DNA from: Styela clava
Taxonomy: Eukaryota > Chordata > Ascidiacea > Stolidobranchia > Styelidae
Reading direction: 5' to 3'
DNA: 64,000 nucleotides
NCBI RefSeq assembly: GCF_964204865.1
Contig: NC_135261.1
Span: 15,810,001 to 15,874,000, forward strand
Shown here piece by piece: positions 37,001-49,189 of this stretch. The first letter of the stretch is position 1. Each line of letters begins with the position of its first letter. The notes beneath the pieces were generated by a model, which ran no database searches, had not been told where the DNA came from, and worked only from the letters and a program-made list of their open reading frames with translations. Made by a program: the position numbers and the translations under genes.

Positions 37001-37965
37001 AAATTAATTTTTCATGTCCAAAACAACAGGGTGGTTATTCATCATGTCGTACATAGAAGATATTTTGAAAACGTGACAGCTCTTGTCACGAACGCCAAAG
37101 TTCATCGAAAAAAGGCGTAAATGAACGATTTGTCATCACCAAAAGCTCAAAGGGCGGGACAAGACTAATGAGAAAAGCTCATTTTATTTTTAAAATTACA
37201 AATGAGTAACGTGGAACTTTGATTCCCAATCTATATCATTCTAACAGCTAAGTGATGTGGAAATTATAATTGGTGATGAAAGTTCCATGATGTTGAAAAT
37301 TTGTTTCAAAGGTAGTATCTTTCCAATTAAAAAATGAAGATATGTGAGCCAAATATGTGTGTGTGCCATATGTGTGTGTGTGTTGGATATGTGTGCTAAA
37401 TACTATAGAAAGTCAGTGAGTTTAAAGATGGGAAAATCTTGGGTCAAAATTTTTGATTTTTTTCACAGTTTTATTTATATTGAATATCCAAAGCTAGCAT
37501 TGGAGCCCAATATAGAGCTCAGTGATTTTCAACTTTTTATATGCTGTGATGCAATTTCACACGCATACAACGTGAAAGAAATTTGATATTTTCCCTTCTT
37601 AACATTGATGTGTCAAACAACGGTAAAGAAAAACTTTTCTAATAATTTAATTCTTGTAATTTAGTCAAAAAATACGATACATCCCAACGCAACGTGTAAT
37701 TTTAAGCTGTGTAATTCTTGCAACATTCATTTTGTCTCATACATTATTTACTTGAGTTTATGTGAAAGTACAGTATATATAATCTAAATATTTGTCATGG
37801 CCAGACGTAAAGCATTGAAAAATTTTCCCTTTCCACCCAGTATTACCTAACTGACCTTATCAGATTTTTAGTTTTTTTTCTCGTTCGGCATCATACGGTG
37901 TCATAACTTCACCACGTGGTGACAGTCGCAAGCCGCGAGATTAAATAATAGAATGGTGGCGGGCC
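34094..37965. other. gene-poor AT-rich stretch
   Basis: Only short chance frames are present, with no exon-like block with paired splice sites and no clear repeat. It may contain distal regulatory DNA of gene A, but nothing in the sequence shows it. Confidence 0.4.
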
Positions 37966-38736
37966 TAGGGATGGCGGGCCTAAGGAATATTTCATTTTCG
38001 AATCGAATTCCGAATCGGAATGTTCCGATTCGAATATTTCCGAATCTGATTCTATTTAGTATAACATCATATTAGCGTTAACTTTCCCTAAATTTGGAAG
38101 AACTATTGCATAAAATGTGATAAGATATCAATAATGAACTTGAAGAATGAATATTGTTAGTAGAAAAACACATTGAATGGTTGCATCAACTACCTTATAT
38201 ATATCAGAGGAGTTTTGTGTAGTTTGTATAGTGATTGTTTCTTCTAAAATTATTTTTCAATATTCATCCAAATGACAAACGCCAGTGAAATATGTGTTCG
38301 TACCGTTTGAGCCGTATTTTAGAGGAAAGCAAATGATACCGAGGGAAGAAATCGCAGACCCATGTTTTAAATGAGGAATAATTTTGTTATTATAATGGCA
38401 TTTTATAGGTAATTAATAGAAACGTTTATATAATGTTAGATTTGTAAAACTTCTTAACATTTTAAATAGTCTAAAAAACATGATTTCCTCTAAAGCCGTG
38501 ACCTATGTAAAATACTCATAGTGTTCCGACTCGGGAACGCTGTAAACATAGGGGAAATAAACGCTTTTGGTCGATGTTGAGACCCGTCCCTGCATCGTGC
38601 AATCGCCGCGTCTTATCTAAATTATCATTTTTTTTAAATAGAATCAAGCGGTTTTTTTCTTAAATTGCTTCGAATCGATTCGAATTGAGATTGATTCGAA
38701 TCGCTTCGATTCGAAATTCTGAAACTTACAACCCTA
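37966..38736. mobile_element. GATTCGAA-type inverted-repeat element, copy 2, inverted and shortened
   Basis: Its left part (TTCCGAATCTGATTCTATTT, then AGTATA) is the reverse complement of the right part of 17238-18647. Its right end (CGAATCGCTTCGATTCGAAA, then TTCTGAAACTTACA) is the reverse complement of that element's left end. It is about 0.77 kb against 1.41 kb, so one copy has an internal deletion or the other an internal insertion. Confidence 0.75.
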
Positions 38737-41700
38737 GTGTCGGCAAATCACGACCAGACGATCGCCGTGAAAATATGTTTTCTCGAGTCCGTCATCTATA
38801 TTCCTTGAATTCGTGTTTAGGACTAGAGCATCACCTTGAACAAAAAATTCTACTTTGTACTAGAAATGAAACTTGAAGTAGATCCATGATTTAACGTCTT
38901 GTTGATCAACTTCAAAAACGGTTTGGACTGAAAAATGTGACTTTAAAAGAATATATACAACAAGTCAATCAATCAAAGTATTATTGAGGTCAACATTGAT
39001 CGCAAATGATTCACAGATTTACAATTAAACACGAGATTTAGTGCTTTAGACTTGCTCATATGTTTTTCTATGCGTAACTGAATAAAAATGAACAAATTTG
39101 ATTCGTATATCCTTTAAATTATACCCATACCTTTTTACTATGTGACTCAATTCTTTTCCCCCATACTTGGCGCCCAAATTCTAAAACGGAAACGTCATGA
39201 ATATTTTTTCCGTTTTATTCAACATTGAATCATCACCACATTGAAATTGACTTACTCAATCTCACATCCGGTGAGGTTGCTCGTTAATAGAAAGGAAAAT
39301 TTCTTTGGAGTTTGTAAATCATTCTTGCAGGGGTAATTATGCTGGATATTTAAAGTTGATTTTCAATTACTATTTCAAACTGCGTCTTAGTGAAACCTGA
39401 GGTCGTGCAAATATTGACCAAAATTATATCTCTTGCTGTACACTAACACGAATGTATTTCTGTAACGTTTCGAACGAAGTCCTATCCCTGTCAGGGAATC
39501 ATATTTCAACTGTGACAAGAAATGCGATAGCATGCTCATAAATAATCATTATCAAATTGCTGAATTTGCAAACAAGCGTTAGAGAATTTTCAATATCTCT
39601 TTTTTAAACTGAATTTTGCCAATAAAAAAATGTATAAAAGTAGGTGGTGATTTGTCAGATTTTCACTGTACATGCATGTACTCCTTTGTGAACACAAATT
39701 TTGGCGGCAAATTGCAGACTCAACGTGAAGAGCGCATGACGTAAATGATTGAAGCTTCCTTTCAAACAAACTGTCGTTGAACGAATGCTTTCGGGATATT
39801 GGTGGCTTCTTGGTAGACCACAAACGCAATTGGTGACATCCTCGTTCCGGTTATTCAAATTTAACTTATCCATATATCATTTATAAGCAAGTTTGGCGTG
39901 TCGTTGAAGACCATTTCGTTGGTATGCAATTAGGTTATACACCTTGTCAAGCGCAGGGTTGTCACGAAACACCGAAATTCACCTAATTAATTAATTAATA
40001 GAAAGACATATTTTGAATATTGATGATTTAAAATACATTCTATATATTACTAATCTAGTCCATTTCCAGAACGTCATTTTTGTGCTTTTACTTGTGACCT
40101 TAAGGTGGGCATTCGGAAATTTGTGATTAATTTAGTGAAAATATGAAATGGATATCCAATTTTGTATGTACTTGTACGAATGACGTTATCCATACAAGTA
40201 ACTTTCTTGAAGTGTACATGTGCGTAGGGGATATACGTAAGAAATAATTTACTACTGAAAATGCCAGAATTTAAAAAAAGGAACATATATAGTGTACGTT
40301 TAAAATGAAATGGCACGCGATCTAAACACTCAATTGGTTTTCAATCTCACACAAATTCAATGATTTAACCTATATTACCAAATGTGTAGAACATTTAACG
40401 GTTTGCGAATATTTCTGGAGCATGAATACACCCATATGAAGAGCATTTTGTGAGATATACATGCCGAAGATTTCTAGTTTTGACTTCAGAAAATTGAACG
40501 GGAAAGATAATACAAACACGTTAAAATTTGGCGTGCTGAAAACTTCCCATGGAAAGTTGTAAAACAAGTTTAGAAATATGGTCATTACATATGTAAACAA
40601 GAGAGAAATGGTCAAATATATGGACACGAAGGCAAAACACGAAATATTTTACCCACAATTTTCCCCACAACCCTATTCTGGCCGAAGCTGAAATAGTGGA
40701 CCATCGTAACTTACTATTATCGGTAACCGAACCAGCTCCTGTGATTATGCATCACTGTTATCGAAAAACTTTTGCGTAGCAAGATTTTGCAAAATCAAAA
40801 CGCAAAACAGCTTTCACCCTTGGCGGATTGAAAACCGTCTTCCCGTGAATAAAAATATTACAGAGAAGTTTTGGATAAAATATCAGATATCATAGGATTT
40901 ATAGAACATTTAAAAATAAATAGAAGTAATATCCTACTAGCGACAACAACATATAATTAATCAATGGAAACTTCAAAGCAATTGGTCCAGTAAGTAGAGA
41001 GAAAGGCGTTTTTTTCATAACAACAAGAAGAAAAGCAATACCAACAAGTCGATCAACAACAACATATTATTAAAACGATCCATATGTGCATTTCGTGTTC
41101 AAAAAGCAGAGCTCGAATTGGATTTTGATTGGGTGGAATGTATTTGAAAGACATTTTTTCGGGGTCAATGTTCCGAAGAGCAAATTTTCTGAGCGAATTT
41201 TTTTTAGTACAGGATAATTCACCATTTGTGGCATTTGTAGGTAAGTGAGAACAGTTTGATATAGCCTATCACAATCGATAAACATAGGTTTTTGACTAAA
41301 CAAAATAAATTTGCCCAAATCAGATACACTTTAGCACATTCTAGCGGCTTATTTAACTTAGTTCGTCGTAGAATTGGGACAATCAGAACATATTATCTCG
41401 AATATCCATGGTTCAGCATAAAACATGGAAACCTCACATCATCATGACTGAACACTTCATAAATCATGCTCGCTTGTTCGAAAGGAATACTGACCCGTTT
41501 TCATATCCATTCTTGAAAACAATTCGTTTTATCTATGTCATCGTTGGCGTCGAGCGTTCGAGAGATACGCAAATCAGACGCCACTGCGTAAACTAATTCA
41601 ATGACGTAATCACGTTTTCAACAATAAATATTGACTAATTCGCACCTAATTGGTCATATTCAATTTGTGCTATATTGTCTGTAATTGTATTACACACGGA

Positions 41701-44700
41701 GTAGTTTCGGTTCCTTTATTTGCGCATGATCAAAGCAAATGAGCTGCAAGATTGTCTGGAATAAAATTTGTAGGCGACAAAGATAAGTCGTATTACTTCA
41801 GACAATCATGCACGATTGTTGAAAAAGATTCCAGCACTCATATTTTCTTGATAAAAAAACAAAGACGGATTGCTCAATCATGCACTTGTCTCAAATTTTA
41901 TCTGAAAGCTATTCAAACTCATTGACAAGCTATTTGAAAGATTATTTGATGTCAAGGTATAAAGGTAATGCTTTCCGATAATACGCTCAGTTGAAGTGAT
42001 CCCATGTGTATTAAAATTCGAATGCCGCACAAATTTACAACTATATTGAAATTTATTAAGTGAAAATGTGAAATAGAATTAGGTTCAAATTTCTAAACGT
42101 AATAAACGGACCTCACATTATGTGGTATAATGTTTGACAACAACTTATCATAGATCATACAAAGCTGCAAGTTGGCATAACGCATTGAACTCAGTAACTT
42201 TCTATTTTTAATTACTAATAACAGCTGTTTCTTCAAGATATCTTTTAAATGTATATAAGTTTTATTGTAGTGGGTAAACAATATGTGATTTTGTTCCGAT
42301 AATTCGGACAAAATTCGTAACGATAGAAAACCCAATAATTTCCTTCTGTTTATTTTCTGAGTCACAAACCCCAGATTGTTTTGGAGAAATATTCCTATTT
42401 TCTAAAACGTGATCGAGACCGAAAGTCCCATTAAAAACAAGTTTTTGAGGCCTATTCCAGTTAAAAAAACATCTGTTTGTTTCTCGGAAAAGTTTTGTAA
42501 GCTTTACGCGACTTATTGTACAAGGTTCGGGGTGATATAACTTGGGCCCGCAAATAATAAATTTTGAAGAATCGAAAAATGATTGGTTATACGACAATGA
42601 AACTGAAATGCCACCTAAATTGTATTGGTATTTTAGATGTCAATATACAAAAGAAGCTTCAAAGTTGAATACCAAATAAAATGCCTAATTGAATCCCGTT
42701 AGTTTGGATTGCATATTCACTTCATCATATCAACGTAAGTCAAGAATTTACATGGATTAAGACAGTTGTTTGGGTGGGTGGGAGGGATCGCCACGCACGA
42801 TTGCTTCGAAATAGATATGTTATGACTCTGCAAGTATACGAAGTATTTCATGTACCGAATCAAAAACAGTGTGTGACGCCATAACAGTGACTTGTGTAAC
42901 TCAAGAAGTAAACGCACTGAAAGTAGGTTATTATTGTACGACCCCATGCAAACACGAGCCATGTAAAACTTACATACAGAAATACCATCACTACACTCAA
43001 TCAATCGATTAAAAAAGACGGAAAAACAATGACTGGCCTTGATTGTGACGATCCACTCTATTTCTGTTGAAAAACAAAGTAAAATATCAGTCTCGACCGT
43101 GGCTCATCACTAGACAAACAAAATTGTTCCGGTTCTTGGTTATTTCGTAACGACTATTGTCTGATTCTAATGCAGTTTTGAAGTGGGTTTTTGTTGTTCT
43201 CGAATAAGGTATAACGATAATCTCCCAGACGACAATGCACCGTTTGTGCTGTGAGGTCTTCAAGGAAACCGTACGCTAAATACCCCATGCCCATCAATTC
43301 TGACAATAGAATTTTGTAGATGGAGTTATAGTTACGGCGAGGCATTGTAATATATATTCGTAAACTAGGAATTGCCTCCTAATAGTTAAGGCGCTCTACT
43401 TGATCTATCTAATTACTCATCAATTTTTTTTTTCGAAAAATCGCCTAAGTATTGTGACAGCATGCTTATAAAAAAAGCTCGAGATATCGTTTTTTTTAAC
43501 ATTGTGATTAATTTTGCTTGTTACCTGCTGTACTCACTAGTGAAATATATAGTTTACTTCAAACTAAAATTGTGCAGAGCTAAGATAAGAAGTTTTAAGT
43601 TGAATACAAAAGTTAGGAATGTCTTAATTTATTCACATATATGTTATGCAGATGATGCTGGCTTTTTTCATGTACCAGGCTAAATGTGATCATTTTGTTT
43701 AATTTCAAACTATGAACCCGCGATTTCCGTTGGAAATACTTTTATCCTCACGAGAGTTGCAAATTTGTTGTTGGTTCATGTCAGAATAAATGTTGTTTTA
43801 GTTGTTAACGTGCTAATGGAAGTTGGACTTGTTTGTGTCAACAAGTTGGAGATGAATGTCATCGTGGATGATTCATTTTATTTTTTGGGGCTACCAGGGA
43901 ATAAAAACGGAGAAGTTGGGAAAAGTAGGAAAACACGAGAGTTTGTTTAAGAATGTTATTTGTTGTGTATTTTTCAGTCTGTCTGATGAGGTACCGTATC
44001 CATAATATGCAAACCATATTCGTTACCGTTACATGTTGATATAATTCTTGCGCAATACCGGAAAAGTTATGCAGACTACACACATATTTTCATACCCGTG
44101 TCAAATGCTTTTCCTACCGGCACGCACGTAAATCGCCTGCTTCGGTCGCTGGTCTATAGAAATTGAAAGCTCGGCAAATTTCCTTTCATTTTTTCACATA
44201 TACGCTCTATATAAACAGACATATTACGTGTTGAGAAGATTCCTATAAATAAGTTTGTTTGCGACTACCCCGTGTCTTGCGCAACGGGGCATGCAAAGAG
44301 AAAGGTCGATTTAAACTCGTCTTCAAATTTTGAGTTTGTTTCGTTCAGAGAATTGAGGGAACTTGAAGTGTTTTTATGGTCTCAGACAATATAAATCAAA
44401 TCAATAAAGAGGAGGAACATTTGTTATTTAATGTTAGCGCAGAGGGAATCAAGTGTATATATCATCCGGTCATTGATTTACTATTATTTTTGAGCCGTAG
44501 GTTAGGGTAAATTAAGGGAAAAGTGATTACCTTAATCTAATCTAACTTATCCTAATATCGCCTAACAAATTAAATAATCAGAACATCAGTGGTGTGTAAT
44601 AACAGGATACCACATTGATTCGCTTCATGAATTCTAAAGCCACATATGATCCCATTTTCAATAGTAGTTCTGTTACGCTGTGACTTACTTAAACTCTAAC

Positions 44701-45318
44701 AGTCATCATTTTTTGATTATTGGGTCTCATGTTATGTGTATTCAAAGATCGATGCATTTCCTGATTCAGCTATCGAGTTGTGAGTTCAAAATATTCATGA
44801 CGCAGGAATATTAGATAACAATAAATATCTGATGTCATTCAACTTTGACCCTGTTTTGTTTTCTGGTCCAAACAAACGAACGGGGCAATTTGTTTTCGAT
44901 TTTCATTTCGGACAGCTCATTTCTCTTCCAAGGTTTATGCCATTAAAAATAAACTGCACGAAATATCATTTTAAAAACCAATATCAAGAATAGCTTTTCA
45001 TAATCAAAGTATCTTTACCTATGTTGACAAAATGTATACCGTATTTACTTTTAGGCAGTCGATTCGTAGTACGAGTAGTATACAGAAAGCAATCGGGCGG
45101 AAGGTGGATGTACATAACACATATAAATATATTCATTAAAACTAAGATCTTACTTCAAAGCACTAATGACTAAGACATCCGAATTTATTAAATGTTTTCG
45201 CTCTGAACATGTGAGTGATCCACGAATTCAAAAGTCAGAGTTGCTAACATAATTGAACAAGATACTACTACAATGAAGCATTAGGTCGGTATAATAAATA
45301 GGATGGGATCAGATTTAC
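38737..45318. other. gene-poor stretch with weak exon-like fragments
   Basis: No supportable gene model. Minus-strand fragments at about 39640-39830 (Cys-containing) and 43154-43345 (63 codons), and a plus-strand Cys-rich patch at about 43756-43872 with in-frame stops, are the only pieces that look faintly protein-like. None has a convincing chain of splice sites. Confidence 0.35.
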
Positions 45319-45420
45319 ATATTTATCCCAGGGAGAGAGTTAAGCCAATAAAATGGCTTAATCATATGGCGAATCACGGCCTCTCGTCCGGTTATGGGAT
45401 TCGTTGATGGGGACTTGATG
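45319..45420. repeat. SINE-like interspersed repeat, copy 2
   Basis: Same ordered words as 21831-21945 (CATATTTATCCC, ATCATATGGCGAA, CCTCTCGTCC, TTATGGGATT). It lies about 220 nt upstream of the start of the large Ig/EGF/FN3 gene. More repeat-like GC-richer DNA follows to about 45500. Confidence 0.6.
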
Positions 45421-45638
45421 GTGGAGGAAGCCGTAATCGACCAGCGGTTACGTGAACCACCCTACAGCGGCGAGGCCAAAAATCCTTTCGCGCATAACTA
45501 TTCCCATAATTTTAAATTCCTCGAATTATTTCAGATACCCCGAGCTCTAATTATACATAAATTATAATTAATGTCAATATACTTTAGAATAAATACATAT
45601 CAAGAAGTGTGTGTCTTTGGCCATTAGACTGTTACACT

Positions 45639-48600
45639 ATGGGCCACCATGTCGCGCAAGGCGCGGTGGTGATAGCGATGGCATTTTTAGCCAGTGCACT
45701 CGTCGACATACCAGCTGATTTGAAAAGTAAGTTGAAATTATTGAAATAGATTTATCAGTATTTTTGCATGTGCTTTTACTTTAGAAATGGCCCGGATCTG
45801 TAACTACACTTATAGTCGATGCGACATAATTTTATTGTACTTTATCTTACCGTATTTATCGTAAGAAATTGATTTGATTTGAACTATTATATTCTAACAA
45901 AAGTTTTGGATCTTGTGGAATACGTCCTTCCGTGATACGGTTACCAAGATTAAACGGACTGAACTCTTACTGATTTGTACTATATTACAACGAGTTTAAT
46001 CAGACCAAACATGCTACCGATATGTATATTGAAGGTAGTTCAAATGTCGCATTAACAGTCTCTTCGATTATATATCTACTGTACTGCTAGAAGAAAATAA
46101 ATTTAGGACATCCGTTTGCAACGTTATGATTCTCGTATAAAGCCAAATGTATTCATTCCGTAAACTAAGCTACAATGCACAAAGCGTTATTAAAAATATA
46201 TTCAATGTTAACACATGTCAATATTCCGTGATCAGACGATAATATGTATTATTGACTTTCATGCTTCTGAAATATTTTCAAGTCATCATTCCTAATTTTA
46301 TATAAATTTTCAGGTGGGAAAATGTCACGATATGGTGCTTGTAGAAAATTGTTTTCTCAAAATATCGAGAACTTTGCAATAGAATCCGAAAATCATGGAT
46401 CGTACAAGAAAGTTTGCAACTGCAGTTTTCATGTTGATCCTCCACAATCTGGATTACGAATTAAATGCCATTTTGCCAAGGTGTTTAATTTAATATTTTA
46501 TTTTAGAGTTTTCTTACATCCCTTTTGTTTTTCATATATTTGACACGGATGGGCAATATAAAATGTATAGTCAAAAATTGATAAATAAAAAGGATTATTT
46601 GTATGTACTGTGTTATACAATTGTCAGTAATGAATTGTCATTGATAAATGTGCAGAAAAACTTCGTCTCTGCTATATAGCGTAAAAGCTGCCTAGAACAA
46701 AAATTATTGTCGTTCGTAATCCATGTTATAACATTATCTATCACTTGCTTTGCAGGATACATTGATTCCGATTTCTGTTGATGCATATCGACACTTGGGT
46801 CAAATTTTGTATTTTCTCATTCAGTATAGAATAAGGTAATGTATATTGGGTGAAAGAATTTTTTACACTTTCAACTAATATCACCCACAATGACCAAGTA
46901 GTTTGTTATACATTTGTGGTGCACTCAATTTATTACAAAGAAACTCGCTAACACACGAATATAATCGAAATCTTCATATTTTTAAATCAAATTTGCGTTT
47001 TCTCGAAAGACTGTGACTGAATTCCAATGTTCAATAATAGTTATAGTTACCATAAATATTAGCCTATACTACACACCATCCAGTTTGGTCGACTTGACAT
47101 AAACTTATGTATTTGGTAGCTCTCATTAAACGCATTCTTTAACCAGCGTTAAAAGATATATTTCCTGGTGAAACTAACAACATACTTTTATAATATTAGG
47201 GGAACAGGGGATCCTTGGCTTGAAAAACGAATTGAGGTTTCGGCAAATCCCCAAGCTCAAATTGACATGGACCTTGGAAGCGGTGATCCGAATGTTTATG
47301 AAGTTAACGTATACGCAGTTTTAAGGTAAAGGTTATTTTGCAATTACAGAAATAAATTTTTTCAAATTTTTTTTATAGAATTCTACTACTTTTTCGTTGA
47401 ATATTTTAATGTCGAGAAACCATTCATATGCACGTGATACAAATTGTTTGTATCGCCGAACGGTGTATAAAAACAACCTTTTTTAAAATATCTATTTGTG
47501 TATTAGGAAATATTTCATGCCACTCCATGAACTATTTCTGTCGCGCGATTCTATTTTACCACAAGACGTCACGACGGTCATGCGAATAGAACTGTAAATG
47601 AATGTTCTATGTTTCTTCTTATCTATGTTTCATGCGTGTTGAAGAGTAAATGCTAACTTCGGATGTTCGTGTTCGGGAATGTATAAAATGGAAATATTTG
47701 ATTCAAATCAATTTTTTCTCATTTCGAGTATTAGACTTTACGAGTGTTCATTTTATAAGAATCAGTCTATTCATAGCCTATTCTAACTCTAGTATGATGC
47801 ACGTAAAATTGCATGAGCTATAGATAGCTTACCACAGGATTTTTAACCGAAATTCCGTACATAATGTTAAATAAGAATGCTTTTCGGTGCAAGATTTTAT
47901 TTTTCCAATTTTCTAGTGACAACACAAGAAGACTGATTCTTTCAGATCAATTATCGGCCGCTACCGGAAGTAGCATATTTCCGACTGGCACTCATAACAA
48001 ATATCCTGGGAATAAAGTTACAGAACACAGTCAAACTCAATACACACAGAGCTTTAGCATGAGTTTTGACAGAGTCACTGACACGTCGATGGATATTACA
48101 TTTACTACAGACAACCCGGAGGTTTTCAAGTAAGTCGGCGGTTACGAAAGACGAGACATTACGCGATTTGGTACAGATTGTTTTCTGGCTTCTTAGAAAT
48201 TACCCCTATAGACGCAAATTTCCTTCCCGACGTAACCCAAACACAGCTGGGTTGGTTACGTAAATACTATTTTGTCGCTAAACGAGTCGAAGGAACGTTC
48301 TATGTTTGGGGTTAATAGACAGTAAATATTTTCATCGGTACATCGGCTCAGATTGGACTAATAATGGATGTCGTCATTACTTGATTTGCATTTATACAAG
48401 ACGGATATATAAGCCATATAATTGATTTAATAATGTGAAACACAAGTGTTGTTCCTATATATACAGACTGGGTCATTCCAATCATCTGAATTGATGGTAC
48501 ACTACCAAATTATATCGTGAATGCGTGGCCAACATGTTGCCTTCACCTGGTCATTTCAAATGTCGCTGTGCGTCTTGTTGAATTTATCGTTTTTCACAAT

Positions 48601-49189
48601 TTTAGTTTAGTCAGAATTTAATACCTCATAGCCGTTTTTTTAATCATATTGAATTGCTTCGCGCCAATCAGTATTTACTGGGACAAAATGTAACGCTGTA
48701 ATTCGATATAGTTTCAGTAGAACTTGGAATATCAGTGGTTGATAATATACGTGTCTTTTACATGCGCTTGGCCGTGTTTTGAGAAAATGCTATTGGAAGG
48801 ATTCTAAAAAAATGTATGTTATGAACCCGATGACCTGGTAAACGCTTTGGCGTCTACTCATCATGTAATAAGTGCGTGTCCAGTGTCATGTTTGAAGCAA
48901 AAGTGTTGAGGAATACTTAAACATATGTAGAAACCTACTTGAACAAATGTACAAGTTATTTACAAGTTACATAAAAATACAATAAATTTTATGAATTTTT
49001 ATTGATTTAATTTTTATTTTCGGTTCAGAGTCGAATACATCGACAACGGAGAAAAACTTTTAATTCACCTCGATGAAAATGGTCAAGCTACTCTGAGTGG
49101 TTTAACTCCTTCCACAGACTATATTTTCATTGTGTCGTATTATAGAGACGGAGAATATGTTGAAATGAGAAGGAAAACAGTCACAACGT
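45639..49189 (+). other. N-terminal block of the Ig/EGF/FN3 gene: signal peptide, unknown domain, FN3-like
   Basis: Exons 45639-45726, 46314-46480, 46756-46835, 47200-47325, 47917-48129, 49029-49189 (residues 1-278). Residues 30-155 hold an unrecognised domain with Cys in [15 protein letters not shown] and IKCHFAK, then [20 protein letters not shown]. Residues about 205-278 read like an FN3 domain ([17 protein letters not shown], then [19 protein letters not shown]), the classic L-x-P-x-T-x-Y-x-x-x-V pattern. Confidence 0.8.

Noticed and set aside
39590..39873. Cys-containing minus-strand frames as an EGF exon
   Set aside because: Only three suitably spaced Cys, no good donor and acceptor pair, and two overlapping frames equally open.
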